From: Alphaproteobacteria bacterium
GTDB taxonomy: Bacteria; Pseudomonadota; Alphaproteobacteria; UBA9219
Direction: 5' to 3'
DNA: 64,000 nt
Assembly: GCA_028866275.1 (NCBI GenBank)
Contig: JAGWIK010000007.1
Span: 1 to 64,000, forward strand
In this document: positions 44,533 to 53,129 of the stretch, piece after piece
How the letters are laid out: every line of letters begins with the position of its first letter
How positions within the stretch are numbered: position 1 is the first letter of the stretch
The notes under the pieces: model-generated
Databases searched by the model: none
Told to the model about the DNA's origin: nothing
What the model saw: only the letters and a program-made list of their open reading frames with translations
Program-made: the position numbers and the translations under genes

Positions 44533-46368
44533 ATGCCCACTTATAAAGCCCCCCTCGAAGACATCCGCTTCATCCTCAACGAAGTCATCGACGCGCCCGC
44601 GCTGGCCAAATTGCCGGGCTATGAAGAAGCGACGCCCGATAATATCGACACGGTTCTGGACGCCGCCGCGCAACTGTGCGAGGAAGTCCTGTTCCCGCTG
44701 AACCAGTCCGGCGACGCCGAAGGCTGCAGCTTCGACAACGGCAATGTGAAAACCCCGGCGGGATTCAAGGATGCCTACCAGATTTTCCGCGAAGGCGGCT
44801 GGACAGGCCTGTCCTGCAACCCCGCATTCGGCGGGCAGGGGCTGCCCGTCCTTTTAAACTGCGTCGTCGATGAAATCGTCAGCAGCGCGAACATGTCGTT
44901 CGGCATGTATCCCGGCCTGTCGCACGGCGCGTACAACGCCATTGAAAAACACGCCACCGACGAATTAAAGAAAATCTACCTGCCCAAACTTGTCGACGGC
45001 ACATGGACGGGCACGATGTGCCTGACCGAACCGCATTGCGGCACGGATCTGGGGCTTATACGCACGAAAGCCGATCCGTCCGGCACAGGGCCGTCGAACC
45101 AATATAAAATCACCGGCACGAAAATTTTCATCTCGGCGGGCGAACACGACCTGTCGGAAAATATCATCCATCTGGTTCTGGCGCGTTTGCCCGACGCGCC
45201 CGCAGGCGTGAAGGGCATCAGCCTGTTCGTCGTGCCGAAATTTTTGGTTGGGCGCGACTGCTCTGCGCCCGCCGCGGGAGCGTCGGTCGCAACCGCGACT
45301 GCGCCAGTACGTAACAACGTCACTTGCGGCAGCATCGAACATAAAATGGGCATCAAAGCCTCGGCCACCTGCGTGATGAATTTCGACAACGCCACGGGCT
45401 GGCTGGTCGGCAAACCGCACAAGGGCATGAGCGCGATGTTCACGATGATGAACGAAGCGCGCATGGCCGTGGGGCTGCAAGGGCTGGGGCTGGCCGAAGT
45501 CGCCTATCAAAACGCCGTGATATACGCCAAAGAACGTCTGCAAATGCGGTCGCTGACGGGCGTAAAATTTCCAGACAAACCGGCCGACCCCATCATCGTG
45601 CATCCCGATGTGCGCCGCAATTTGCTGACGATGAAGGCGCTGGTCGAAGGCTGCCGCGCGCTGGCCCTGTGGGTCGGGCGCGAACTGGATGTCGAAGCCA
45701 AACATCCCGATGAGGCCACGCGCGCCGCGGCGGGCGACTTCGTCGCGCTGATGATCCCCGTCATCAAATCGTTCCTGACCGACAGCGGATTCGACGTCGC
45801 GAATATGGCGGTACAGGTTTACGGCGGCCACGGCTATATCCGTGAACATGGCGTCGAACAATATGTGCGCGACGCGCGCATCACGCAAATTTACGAAGGC
45901 ACCAACGGCATTCAGGCGCTCGACCTTGTGGGCCGCAAAATGGCCGAGGATTACGGCCGCCTGATGCGCCAGTTCTTCCACCCCGTCGCGGCGTTTCTGG
46001 CCGCGGAAAAGGATAACGGCGCGCTGGCCGAATTTCTGCCCTCCTTCATGTCGGCCTTCGGCAAATTGCAAATGGCGACGCTGACGGTGGCGGCGCGCGG
46101 CATCGGCAATCCCGACGAAGCGGGCGCGGCGGCGACCGATTACCTGCGCCTGTTCGCTTATGTCGCGGTCGGATTCATGTGGCTGAAAATGGCCAAAGTC
46201 GCGGCGGCAAAAATGCCCGCGGCGGGCGACCGCGCCGGTTTTTACGATGCCAAGCTGAAAACCGCGCGTTTCTATTTCGCCCGCATCATGCCACAGGTCA
46301 ACGCCTTGAATCTGGCCATCCTGTCGGGCGCGAAACCGATGATGGATTTTCCGGTCGAGGCGTTTTAA
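44533..46368 (+). CDS. Acyl-CoA dehydrogenase, large (FadE/AcdA-type)
   Basis: This FAD enzyme does the first step of beta-oxidation. The 611-residue protein has the extended N-terminal (YKAPLEDIRFILNEV) and C-terminal domains of the long acyl-CoA dehydrogenases. Between them: MCLTEPHCGTDLGLI near 165, KITGTKIFISAGEHDLSENIIHLVLARL near 198, NEARMAVGLQGLGLAEVAYQNAV near 305, and the catalytic-Glu region QIYEGTNGIQALDLVGRK near 455. The ATG at 44533 is chosen because it starts the conserved MPTYKAPLxD motif. It completes the set with the thiolase and HAD-ECH genes. Confidence 0.94.
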   Translation: MPTYKAPLEDIRFILNEVIDAPALAKLPGYEEATPDNIDTVLDAAAQLCEEVLFPLNQSGDAEGCSFDNGNVKTPAGFKDAYQIFREGGWTGLSCNPAFGGQGLPVLLNCVVDEIVSSANMSFGMYPGLSHGAYNAIEKHATDELKKIYLPKLVDGTWTGTMCLTEPHCGTDLGLIRTKADPSGTGPSNQYKITGTKIFISAGEHDLSENIIHLVLARLPDAPAGVKGISLFVVPKFLVGRDCSAPAAGASVATATAPVRNNVTCGSIEHKMGIKASATCVMNFDNATGWLVGKPHKGMSAMFTMMNEARMAVGLQGLGLAEVAYQNAVIYAKERLQMRSLTGVKFPDKPADPIIVHPDVRRNLLTMKALVEGCRALALWVGRELDVEAKHPDEATRAAAGDFVALMIPVIKSFLTDSGFDVANMAVQVYGGHGYIREHGVEQYVRDARITQIYEGTNGIQALDLVGRKMAEDYGRLMRQFFHPVAAFLAAEKDNGALAEFLPSFMSAFGKLQMATLTVAARGIGNPDEAGAAATDYLRLFAYVAVGFMWLKMAKVAAAKMPAAGDRAGFYDAKLKTARFYFARIMPQVNALNLAILSGAKPMMDFPVEAF

Positions 46369-46398
46369 AAACCGGCAAGCAGGGGAGGGGCGGCCTGT

Positions 46399-46728
46399 TT
46401 AATCGGCGGGTTTCAGGTGGCTGGCATCGCGGCAGGCGGTGTTGAATCTGTCCGCCAGCGTTCTAAGTTCGGCCTCTATGCGGGCGGGCCACACCCAATC
46501 GAAAATTCCCTTGGGGCCAAGCCCGTACTGAAGATTGGCCAGCCGTCCGGCGCGGCGTTCCGCGGTTGGGGCCGACACATAATTATCCAATCCGTGCTTG
46601 AGGATAAGGCGCGCCTCTGCCGCGCGGGCGGCATCCGGAGTATCGTGCAGGGTGTCAAGATACGACATCACGGCGTCAACGGCTGCGGCAATCGCATCAT
46701 TCGACGACGGCGGAGAGGGGGTATTCAT
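46399..46728 (-). CDS. Protein of unknown function downstream of nadK
   Basis: Not recognised. The 109-residue product has an N-terminal helix (DAIAAAVDAVMSYLDTLHDTPDAARAAEARLILKHGLDNYV) and a C-terminal segment with LQYGLGPKGIFDWVWPARIEAELRTLADRFN. The ATG at 46728 overlaps the nadK stop as ATGA, so it is translated from the same mRNA. The frame is open further upstream but that part lies inside nadK. Confidence 0.65.
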   Translation of the reverse strand: MNTPSPPSSNDAIAAAVDAVMSYLDTLHDTPDAARAAEARLILKHGLDNYVSAPTAERRAGRLANLQYGLGPKGIFDWVWPARIEAELRTLADRFNTACRDASHLKPAD

Positions 46729-47498
46729 CCCTGCGCGCCCAGCATGAACTGTTCGCGGACGATACGTTCGCCCAGATGCAGGTCGGGGTCGAACAGCAGA
46801 TGCAAATGCTTGCTGCGGTCGAGCCTGACTGTCGCGCGGGCGGCGTTGGCGATGACGCATAAACCGGCTTCGATTTTCACCGGGCGTTTGGGCAATTCCT
46901 GCGCTTCGATATCGACCACGACATCCTGCGGCAACACGGCGTAACGCCAGCCGCGCGGGCGGTATCCGCTGATCGCGGTCATGACCAGCGTGTTGGAATC
47001 CAAAGGCATAATCGGCCCGCCGCACGAATGGTTATAAGCCGTGCTGCCCGCGGGGGTGGAAACCAGAATGCCGTCCCCGCTGTAACTGGCAATACGTTCA
47101 ATGCCGTCGACGGAAATCTTCAACCGCGCCGCCTGCGACGTTTCGCGCAGCACGGAAATTTCATTGATCGCCCATCCGGTATGTTCCGCGCCGTCCGCCG
47201 CCACGGCGTCGATGCGCAAGGGGTGCAGGGTGACGCGTTGCGCCTGAACAAGGCGGGCCGGCAGATCCATCTCGTTAAAATCATTGCACAGGAACCCCAC
47301 GGATTCGGTGCGGCGAATGGCAAAAACCGGCTTGCCGCATTCCATCGATTCATAAAGCGTGCGCAGCACCTGCCCGTCGCCGCCCAGCGCGACGAAAATA
47401 TCGGCCTCGTCCTTGCCCGCCTGGCCATAACGTTTGGTCAGTTCGGCAAAGCTTTTCTGCGCAAGCAGGGAATGGCTGGATGTGAAATGAATCTTCAT
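46725..47498 (-). CDS. nadK: NAD kinase
   Basis: NadK phosphorylates NAD to NADP. The 257-residue protein has the catalytic GGDGQVLRTLYE motif near residue 38 (a Gln where GGDGT or GGDGF is usual), GFLCNDFNEMDL near 72 and the NAD-binding GDGILVSTPAGSTAYNHSCGGPIMPL near 140-165. The start at 47498 faces a CtrA-type box (47514-47529) in the gap shared with the divergent chpT. A small gene follows in the same operon. Confidence 0.94.
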   Translation of the reverse strand: MKIHFTSSHSLLAQKSFAELTKRYGQAGKDEADIFVALGGDGQVLRTLYESMECGKPVFAIRRTESVGFLCNDFNEMDLPARLVQAQRVTLHPLRIDAVAADGAEHTGWAINEISVLRETSQAARLKISVDGIERIASYSGDGILVSTPAGSTAYNHSCGGPIMPLDSNTLVMTAISGYRPRGWRYAVLPQDVVVDIEAQELPKRPVKIEAGLCVIANAARATVRLDRSKHLHLLFDPDLHLGERIVREQFMLGAQG

Positions 47499-47513
47499 GT
47501 TTTTTAACCGATT

Positions 47514-47529
47514 TTAAGCGTCTTTTAAC
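47514..47529. promoter_or_regulatory. CtrA box between nadK and chpT
   Basis: TTAA (47514-47517), seven bases, then TTAAC (47525-47529) is an exact match to the CtrA consensus TTAA-N7-TTAAC. A second TTAA ten bases upstream (47504-47507) gives a near-match with a 6-base spacer. The box lies 16 bases before the nadK start and 78 bases before the chpT start, so it could control either gene. Confidence 0.7.
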
Positions 47530-47606
47530 GACTCGCGCCTAATCCTAAACCTCTTGTTAAAGATACACAAATTTCCCGTAAGAAACCACGTAAAGCGAGC
47601 CGGCCG

Positions 47607-48278
47607 ATGCAGATAGACATGCGCGTTATGGAGCTTCTGGCCTCCAAATTGTGCCACGACCTCGTCAGCCCCGTCAGTGCCATCAACAACGGGGTCGAAC
47701 TGATCGAGGATATCGGCGGTTCCGTCGTCGACGAAGCGATGAAGCTGATCGGCGACAGCGGCCAAACGGCATCGCGCCGCCTGCGCCTGTATCGCATGGC
47801 CTATGGCCGCGCGGGCACGGACGAAAATCTGGCGGTGCGCGATGTGCGTCAGATCGCCGAACATTACCTGACGGGCGGTAAAATCACATTGGCGTGGCCC
47901 GACGGCGTGCCCTCGGAAGAAGTCGCGACCCGGCGCGGTTTTTTAAAAACCGTTCTTAATCTTATCGTATTGGGCGAAGAAACGCTGGCCTATGGCGGCG
48001 TCATCTCTTTGCGGTCCGATGGGTTGGCGTGCCGTCTCGAAATCGTAGGCCGCAACGCCCATTTAAACCTACAGCTTCAGGAAGCCCTCGAAGGCGCCAG
48101 CGCGATCGAAGAACTGACGCCGCGCAGCATTCAGGCCTATGTCACGGGGCGTTTCGCCGCGCATTTCGGGTTCAAAATCACGCATGACCACGCCATTCCG
48201 GATCGGCTCGATTTAATCCTGACGGTAACGGAGCCACAGGCGGCATCCGCGCCCGAATCCCCCGCGCTGGCTTCCTGA
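47607..48278 (+). CDS. chpT: Histidine phosphotransferase ChpT
   Basis: ChpT relays phosphate from the hybrid kinase CckA to the master regulator CtrA and to CpdR in alphaproteobacteria. The 223-residue protein has the dimerisation and phospho-acceptor helix LASKLCHDLVSPVSAINNGVELIED, with the acceptor His at residue 17. A degenerate kinase-like ATPase fold follows that does not bind ATP in characterised members. A full CtrA box lies upstream. ctrA, cckA and cpdR are not in the window. Confidence 0.93.
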   Translation: MQIDMRVMELLASKLCHDLVSPVSAINNGVELIEDIGGSVVDEAMKLIGDSGQTASRRLRLYRMAYGRAGTDENLAVRDVRQIAEHYLTGGKITLAWPDGVPSEEVATRRGFLKTVLNLIVLGEETLAYGGVISLRSDGLACRLEIVGRNAHLNLQLQEALEGASAIEELTPRSIQAYVTGRFAAHFGFKITHDHAIPDRLDLILTVTEPQAASAPESPALAS

Positions 48279-48434
48279 AACGCACGCATGTATGCGGCTA
48301 AAAATCTTCTTGCCCCGCGCGCCATAAGAAGACTGTAAATGGGTTCTTAAGGATTTAACGCCAGAATCGACTTCTGGTCTTTTTCCCGCGATGGTTGCAA
48401 TTCCCGGCCACGCCAAATCTAAGGAACCGCCATC

Positions 48435-51098
48435 ATGGATGATCTTCTTCGCGAATTTCTCACTGAAACCGCTGAAAGCCTTGCCACTCTTGACGTCGAA
48501 CTGGTGCGTCTCGAACAAAATCCCAACGATCCCGATCTGATCGGCAGCATTTTCCGCCTTGTCCACACCATCAAGGGAACCTGCGGCTTTCTGGGGTTGC
48601 CGCGGCTTGAACATCTGGCGCATGCCGGCGAAAATGTTCTGGGCAAATTCCGTGACCGCGAACTGGATGTCACGCCGGCGGCCGTTGACCTGATCCTGAA
48701 ATCGATCGACAGGATCAAAGCCCTTCTGGCCTATCTCGAACAAAACGAACATGAACAGGCCGGCGATGACGAAGATTTAATCGCCAGCCTCAACGCTATG
48801 GCCGAAGGCAAAACGGCGACGTCTGCTGCGCCGGCGGCTCCGGCACCGGCCGCCGCGCCGGCCGACGTCGGCGCGCCCGACGAATTCGGGTTCGTTCCGG
48901 TGCGCGCGGGCGACATCGCAACCATCGAAGCCAATATGGGCGGCGCGCAGGCCAAGCCCCCCGCGCCCCCCGCCGCCAAAGCCGAACCGCCGAAGGCCGA
49001 GCTTGCCAAGGCCGAAGAACAGGCGGCCAAGGGCGGCGGCGCGTCGGTTGCCGACCAAAGCATCCGCGTCAACGTCAACCAGCTCGAAGCGTTGATGACG
49101 ACCGTCAGCGAATTGGTTCTGACGCGCAACCAGCTGTTGCAGATTTTGCGCGGCCAGAAAGACAGCGCGTTCACGACGCCGTTGCAACGGCTCAATCAGG
49201 TCACGTCCGAATTGCAGGAAGGCGTGATGAAAACCCGCATGCAGCCCATCGGCAACGCCTGGGCCAAATTGCCGCGCATCGTGCGCGATCTCGCGCACGA
49301 ACTGAACAAGAAGATAGACCTCCAGATGGTCGGCGCGGAAACGGAACTCGACCGTCAAGTGCTGGAACTTATCAAGGATCCGCTGACGCATATGGTGCGC
49401 AATTCCGCCGATCATGGCATCGAATTGCCCGCCGACCGCGCGCAGGCCGGCAAACCCGAAACCGGCACAATCACCCTGAACGCCTATCACGAAGGCGGGC
49501 ATATCGTCATCGACATTTCCGACGACGGCCGCGGGCTGGCGCTGGAAAAAATCCGCGCCAAGGTCTTGGAAAAAGGGCTGGCGACCGACGCCGACCTCGC
49601 GGCGATGTCGGAACAGCAGATCATGCAGTTCATTTTCAAGCCGGGCTTCTCCACGGCGGCGCAGGTCACCTCGGTGTCGGGACGCGGCGTCGGCATGGAT
49701 GTCGTGCGCACCAATATCGAACGTATCGGCGGCACGGTCGATTTCAAATCGGTCGCGGGCAGGGGGTCGTCCTTTTCGATCAAGATCCCGCTGACCCTGG
49801 CGATTGTGTCGGCCCTGATCGTCGAATGCGCCAACGAACGCTTCGCCATCCCGCAGATCAGCGTGGTGGAACTGGTCAAGGCGTCGCCGACCAGTGAACA
49901 CCGCATCGAATTCATCAACGAAACGCCGGTGTTGCGTCTGCGTAACCGGTTGCTGCCGCTGGTATCGCTGCGCAAGACCTTGCATCTCGGCCGCGACGAC
50001 ATATCGGCCAACGGCCACGCCTTTGTCGTGGTGGCGCAGGTGGGAAGCTCGACCTTCGGCGTTATCGTCGACCGGGTGTTCGATACCGAGGAAATCGTGG
50101 TCAAACCCGTCGCGCCCATTTTGCGTTTTATCGACATATTTTCGGGAAACACGATTCTGGGCGATGGCAGCGTCATCATGATTCTGGATCTCAACGCCAT
50201 CGTGTCTCGGGCGGGCGATGTCGGCGCGCACGAAGCGCAAACGCGCATTGCGGCGTCAAGCCGCGTCAGCCACGGCGACAACCGCCAGTCGATGCTGTTG
50301 TTCCGCGCGGGCGACGGCGCGCAAAAAGCCGTGCCGCTCGCGCTTATCGCGCGGCTTGAAGAAATCGACCGCGCCACCATCGAATATTCCGAAGGCGCGC
50401 CCGTCGTTCAATACCGCGACAAACTGATGCCGTTGGTTTCCGTGACGGCCAATGCCGATACCCCCAAGACAGGGCGGCAATCCGTTCTGGTTTTTGCCGA
50501 CAAGGACAAACATATGGGCCTTATGGTCGACGACATCATCGACATCGTCGAAGAACGCCTGCAGGTCGATCTGACGGGGCGGCGTCCGGGCACGCTCGGA
50601 ACATCCATCGTTTCGGGCAAAGCGACCGACGTCCTCGACGCGGCCTATTATCTGGCGCAAGCGTTTCAGGGCTGGTTCGGCGAAGACGACGGCGCGTTCG
50701 AAGGCAGCATGTCGCGCCGCGTGCTTCTGGTCGACGACAGCCCGTTCTTCCGTAACTTGCTGTCTCCGTTGCTGTCGGTCGCGGGGTATGACGTCACGGC
50801 GGTGGAAAGCCCCATGGAAGCATTGGAGCTGCAGGAAAACGGCGCCCATTTCGACGCCATCATCAGCGATATCGAAATGCCCGGCATGAACGGGTTCGAC
50901 TTCGTGTCGAAACTGCGCGCCGGCAGCTCGGAATGGAGCCGCCTGCCGATCTTCGCCATGTCGTCGCACGCCACGCCGCGCGATTTCGAACGCGGGCGTC
51001 AGGCCGGCTTTACCGACTACGTCGCCAAGCATAACCGCGACGCGCTGTTGAACGCGTTGCATGAAAATCTGAAACAGGGGGTATCGCAACATGACTAA
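48435..51098 (+). CDS. cheA: Hybrid chemotaxis kinase CheA with receiver domain
   Basis: The 887-residue protein has an N-terminal Hpt domain (acceptor His44 in RLVHTIKGTCGFLG) and an Ala/Pro linker. The dimer helices and ATPase follow (HMVRNSADHGIELP, DDGRGLALEKI, GRGVGMDVVRTNIERIGG, about 310-455). A first CheW-like domain (about 460-600) is followed by a second CheW-like segment (about 610-745), and the protein ends with a receiver domain (RRVLLVDDSPFFRNLL, DIEMPGMNG, about 760-880). No CheY-binding P2 domain is evident. Overlapping cheW by 8 bp, it heads the cheA-cheW-cheY-cheB-cheR operon. Confidence 0.95.
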   Translation: MDDLLREFLTETAESLATLDVELVRLEQNPNDPDLIGSIFRLVHTIKGTCGFLGLPRLEHLAHAGENVLGKFRDRELDVTPAAVDLILKSIDRIKALLAYLEQNEHEQAGDDEDLIASLNAMAEGKTATSAAPAAPAPAAAPADVGAPDEFGFVPVRAGDIATIEANMGGAQAKPPAPPAAKAEPPKAELAKAEEQAAKGGGASVADQSIRVNVNQLEALMTTVSELVLTRNQLLQILRGQKDSAFTTPLQRLNQVTSELQEGVMKTRMQPIGNAWAKLPRIVRDLAHELNKKIDLQMVGAETELDRQVLELIKDPLTHMVRNSADHGIELPADRAQAGKPETGTITLNAYHEGGHIVIDISDDGRGLALEKIRAKVLEKGLATDADLAAMSEQQIMQFIFKPGFSTAAQVTSVSGRGVGMDVVRTNIERIGGTVDFKSVAGRGSSFSIKIPLTLAIVSALIVECANERFAIPQISVVELVKASPTSEHRIEFINETPVLRLRNRLLPLVSLRKTLHLGRDDISANGHAFVVVAQVGSSTFGVIVDRVFDTEEIVVKPVAPILRFIDIFSGNTILGDGSVIMILDLNAIVSRAGDVGAHEAQTRIAASSRVSHGDNRQSMLLFRAGDGAQKAVPLALIARLEEIDRATIEYSEGAPVVQYRDKLMPLVSVTANADTPKTGRQSVLVFADKDKHMGLMVDDIIDIVEERLQVDLTGRRPGTLGTSIVSGKATDVLDAAYYLAQAFQGWFGEDDGAFEGSMSRRVLLVDDSPFFRNLLSPLLSVAGYDVTAVESPMEALELQENGAHFDAIISDIEMPGMNGFDFVSKLRAGSSEWSRLPIFAMSSHATPRDFERGRQAGFTDYVAKHNRDALLNALHENLKQGVSQHD

Positions 51099-51585
51099 TC
51101 TGCCCGTTTCCGCGACAGGCACGGCCGTCGCCTTGTCGGAAAGCGCCACGCAGGGCATGTTCGTGACGATGACCGTCGCGGGCCAGCTGTTCGGCATACC
51201 GGTGCTCAAGGTTCAGGATGTCTTGGGCGAACAAACAATCGCCCATGTGCCGCTGGCGCCGCCGGAAGTTCTGGGGTCGCTTAACCTGCGCGGGCGCATC
51301 GTGACGGCGATCGACGCCCGCACGCGCCTTGGCCTGCCGCCGCGCGGCGAAGGCGAACAAAGCATGAGCGTCGTCGTCGAACACGACAACGAACTCTACA
51401 GTCTGGTTATCGACAGGGTCGGCGAAGTTCTGAGCCTGCCCGCCAGCGATTTCGAACGCAACCCGTCGACGCTCGATCCGCGCTGGCAGGACGTTTCGGA
51501 CGGCATCTACCGGCTTGAAGGCGTGCTTCTTGTCGTGATCGACGTCGCCCGTTTCCTGCGCCTCGATCAGGCGCGCGCCGCTTGA
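51091..51585 (+). CDS. cheW: Chemotaxis coupling protein CheW
   Basis: CheW links CheA to the receptors. The 164-residue protein shows the family core FVTMTVAGQLFGIPVLKVQDVLG, PEVLGSLNLRGRIVTAIDARTRLGLP and VIDRVGEVLSLPASDFERNP. Its start overlaps the cheA end by 8 bp, giving translational coupling. No receptor (MCP) gene is in the window. Confidence 0.95.
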   Translation: MTNLPVSATGTAVALSESATQGMFVTMTVAGQLFGIPVLKVQDVLGEQTIAHVPLAPPEVLGSLNLRGRIVTAIDARTRLGLPPRGEGEQSMSVVVEHDNELYSLVIDRVGEVLSLPASDFERNPSTLDPRWQDVSDGIYRLEGVLLVVIDVARFLRLDQARAA

Positions 51586-51613
51586 CCTTTATTTGGGGAC
51601 TGAGAGCTGAAAA

Positions 51614-51982
51614 ATGAAAACATGCCTTATCGTCGACGACAGCAGGGTTATTCGCAAAGTCGCCCGGCAGATTTTCGAATCCATCGGTTACGCCTGCACC
51701 GAGGCCGAAGACGGCAAAGTCGCGCTCGATGCGTGCAAGACCGTCCTGCCGCAATTCGTGCTTCTCGACTGGAATATGCCGGTCATGAACGGATTGGAAT
51801 TTCTCCGCGCCCTGCGCCAGCTGCCGGGCGGCGACAAGCCCAGCGTGGTTTTCTGCACGACGGAAAACGATCTCAACCATATTCAGGAAGCGCTGGGGGC
51901 CGGGGCCAATGAATATATTATGAAACCTTTCGACGCCGACATCATTCGCGGCAAGCTGGAACAATTGGGGCTGCTCGACTAG
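51614..51982 (+). CDS. cheY: Chemotaxis response regulator CheY
   Basis: This is a single receiver domain of 122 residues. The acidic pair is Asp8-Asp9 (CLIVDDSRVIRK), the phospho-acceptor is Asp52 (LLDWNMPVMNG), the switch Thr is in VVFCTTEND and the Lys in EYIMKPFD. There is no output domain. It lies in the che operon 28 bp after cheW and most likely controls the flagellar motor or a sink reaction. Confidence 0.95.
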   Translation: MKTCLIVDDSRVIRKVARQIFESIGYACTEAEDGKVALDACKTVLPQFVLLDWNMPVMNGLEFLRALRQLPGGDKPSVVFCTTENDLNHIQEALGAGANEYIMKPFDADIIRGKLEQLGLLD

Positions 51983-51998
51983 GGCAGGGGGTATTTTC

Positions 51999-53129
51999 AT
52001 GTCATTCGGCCCATCCTTGGCCAACGCAAAAACCGCGCCGGTGCGCGTGCTCGTTGTCGACGACTCCGCCATTATCCGCGGCCTGATCACGCGCGCGCTG
52101 GAAGGCGACAGCGACATCAAAGTCGTGGGCAGCGCGGGCAATGGCGAACTGGCGATCGACATTTTAAAACGCGTGCCCGCCGATGTCGTGGTTCTCGACA
52201 TCGAAATGCCGGTCATGGACGGGTTGACCGCCATACCGCGCCTCAAGTCTATCGACCCCGCCGTCCAGATCGTGATGGCCTCGACGCTGACGCAGAAAAA
52301 TGCCGAAATCAGCCTGAAAGCCATGGCGCTGGGGGCGACCGATTACGTGGCAAAACCGTCGTCGCGCGAACTGGCGACGCCCGGCGATTTTCAACGCGAA
52401 CTGATCGAAAAAGCCAAGACGCTGGCCGCATTGGCGCGCAAAAACGGCGTGCGCGAAACGCCGCCCGACGCGGCGGGACGTGTCGCACGCTTTACCCCGC
52501 CGCCCGCGGAAAAAAAGAAAGTCGCGCTGCGCCCGCATCCCGTGCCGCGGCCCGACATTATCGCCATCGGGTCGTCGACCGGCGGGCCTCAGGCCCTGTT
52601 TCAGGTCATCAAGGCGATGGGGTCGGGGCTTGCCCAGCCTGTCGTCATCACCCAGCATATGCCGCCGGCTTTTACCACCATTCTGGCCGACCATATTTCC
52701 AAACAATGCGGCGTAACCTGCGTCGAATCCGCCGACGGCGACATTTTGCAGCCGGGCCGCTATTACCTCGCTCCCGGCGATTATCATCTGCTGCTGGTCA
52801 AAAAAACCGAAGGCGTGGCCGTGCGCCTGACAAAAGACGCGCAGGAAAATTTCTGCCGCCCTGCCGTCGACCCGATGCTAAGATCGCTGGTCGCCGTTTA
52901 TGGCAACCGCGTTCTGGCCGTTATCCTGACCGGCATGGGACAGGACGGATGGAAAGGCTGCGAAGCGGTGGTTCAGTCCGGCGGCGGCGTTATCGCGCAG
53001 GATGAAGCGACAAGCGTCGTCTGGGGCATGCCCGGTGCTGTGGCCACGGCCGGCATTTGCTCGGCCGTGCTGCCTTTGCCGGAAATCGGCCCCACGGTCA
53101 AACAGGTTGCGGCGCGGGGCAAGCCATGA
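51999..53129 (+). CDS. cheB: Chemotaxis protein-glutamate methylesterase CheB
   Basis: CheB removes methyl groups from receptors when phosphorylated. The 376-residue protein has a receiver domain (VRVLVVDDSAIIRG, acceptor Asp67 in VVLDIEMPVMDG). A linker follows, then a C-terminal esterase with IAIGSSTGGPQAL (active Ser), VITQHMPPAFTTIL (His) and ILTGMGQDGWKGCE (Asp). Its stop overlaps the cheR start as ATGA at 53126. Confidence 0.95.
   Translation: MSFGPSLANAKTAPVRVLVVDDSAIIRGLITRALEGDSDIKVVGSAGNGELAIDILKRVPADVVVLDIEMPVMDGLTAIPRLKSIDPAVQIVMASTLTQKNAEISLKAMALGATDYVAKPSSRELATPGDFQRELIEKAKTLAALARKNGVRETPPDAAGRVARFTPPPAEKKKVALRPHPVPRPDIIAIGSSTGGPQALFQVIKAMGSGLAQPVVITQHMPPAFTTILADHISKQCGVTCVESADGDILQPGRYYLAPGDYHLLLVKKTEGVAVRLTKDAQENFCRPAVDPMLRSLVAVYGNRVLAVILTGMGQDGWKGCEAVVQSGGGVIAQDEATSVVWGMPGAVATAGICSAVLPLPEIGPTVKQVAARGKP

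Noticed and set aside
46729..47025. Upstream extension of the small gene after nadK
   Set aside because: It lies inside nadK in another frame; the ATGA overlap at 46725-46728 gives a simple coupled start.
48347..48359. TTAA-TTAAC pair upstream of cheA as a possible CtrA box
   Set aside because: The spacer is 4 bases, not 7, so it does not fit the CtrA consensus.
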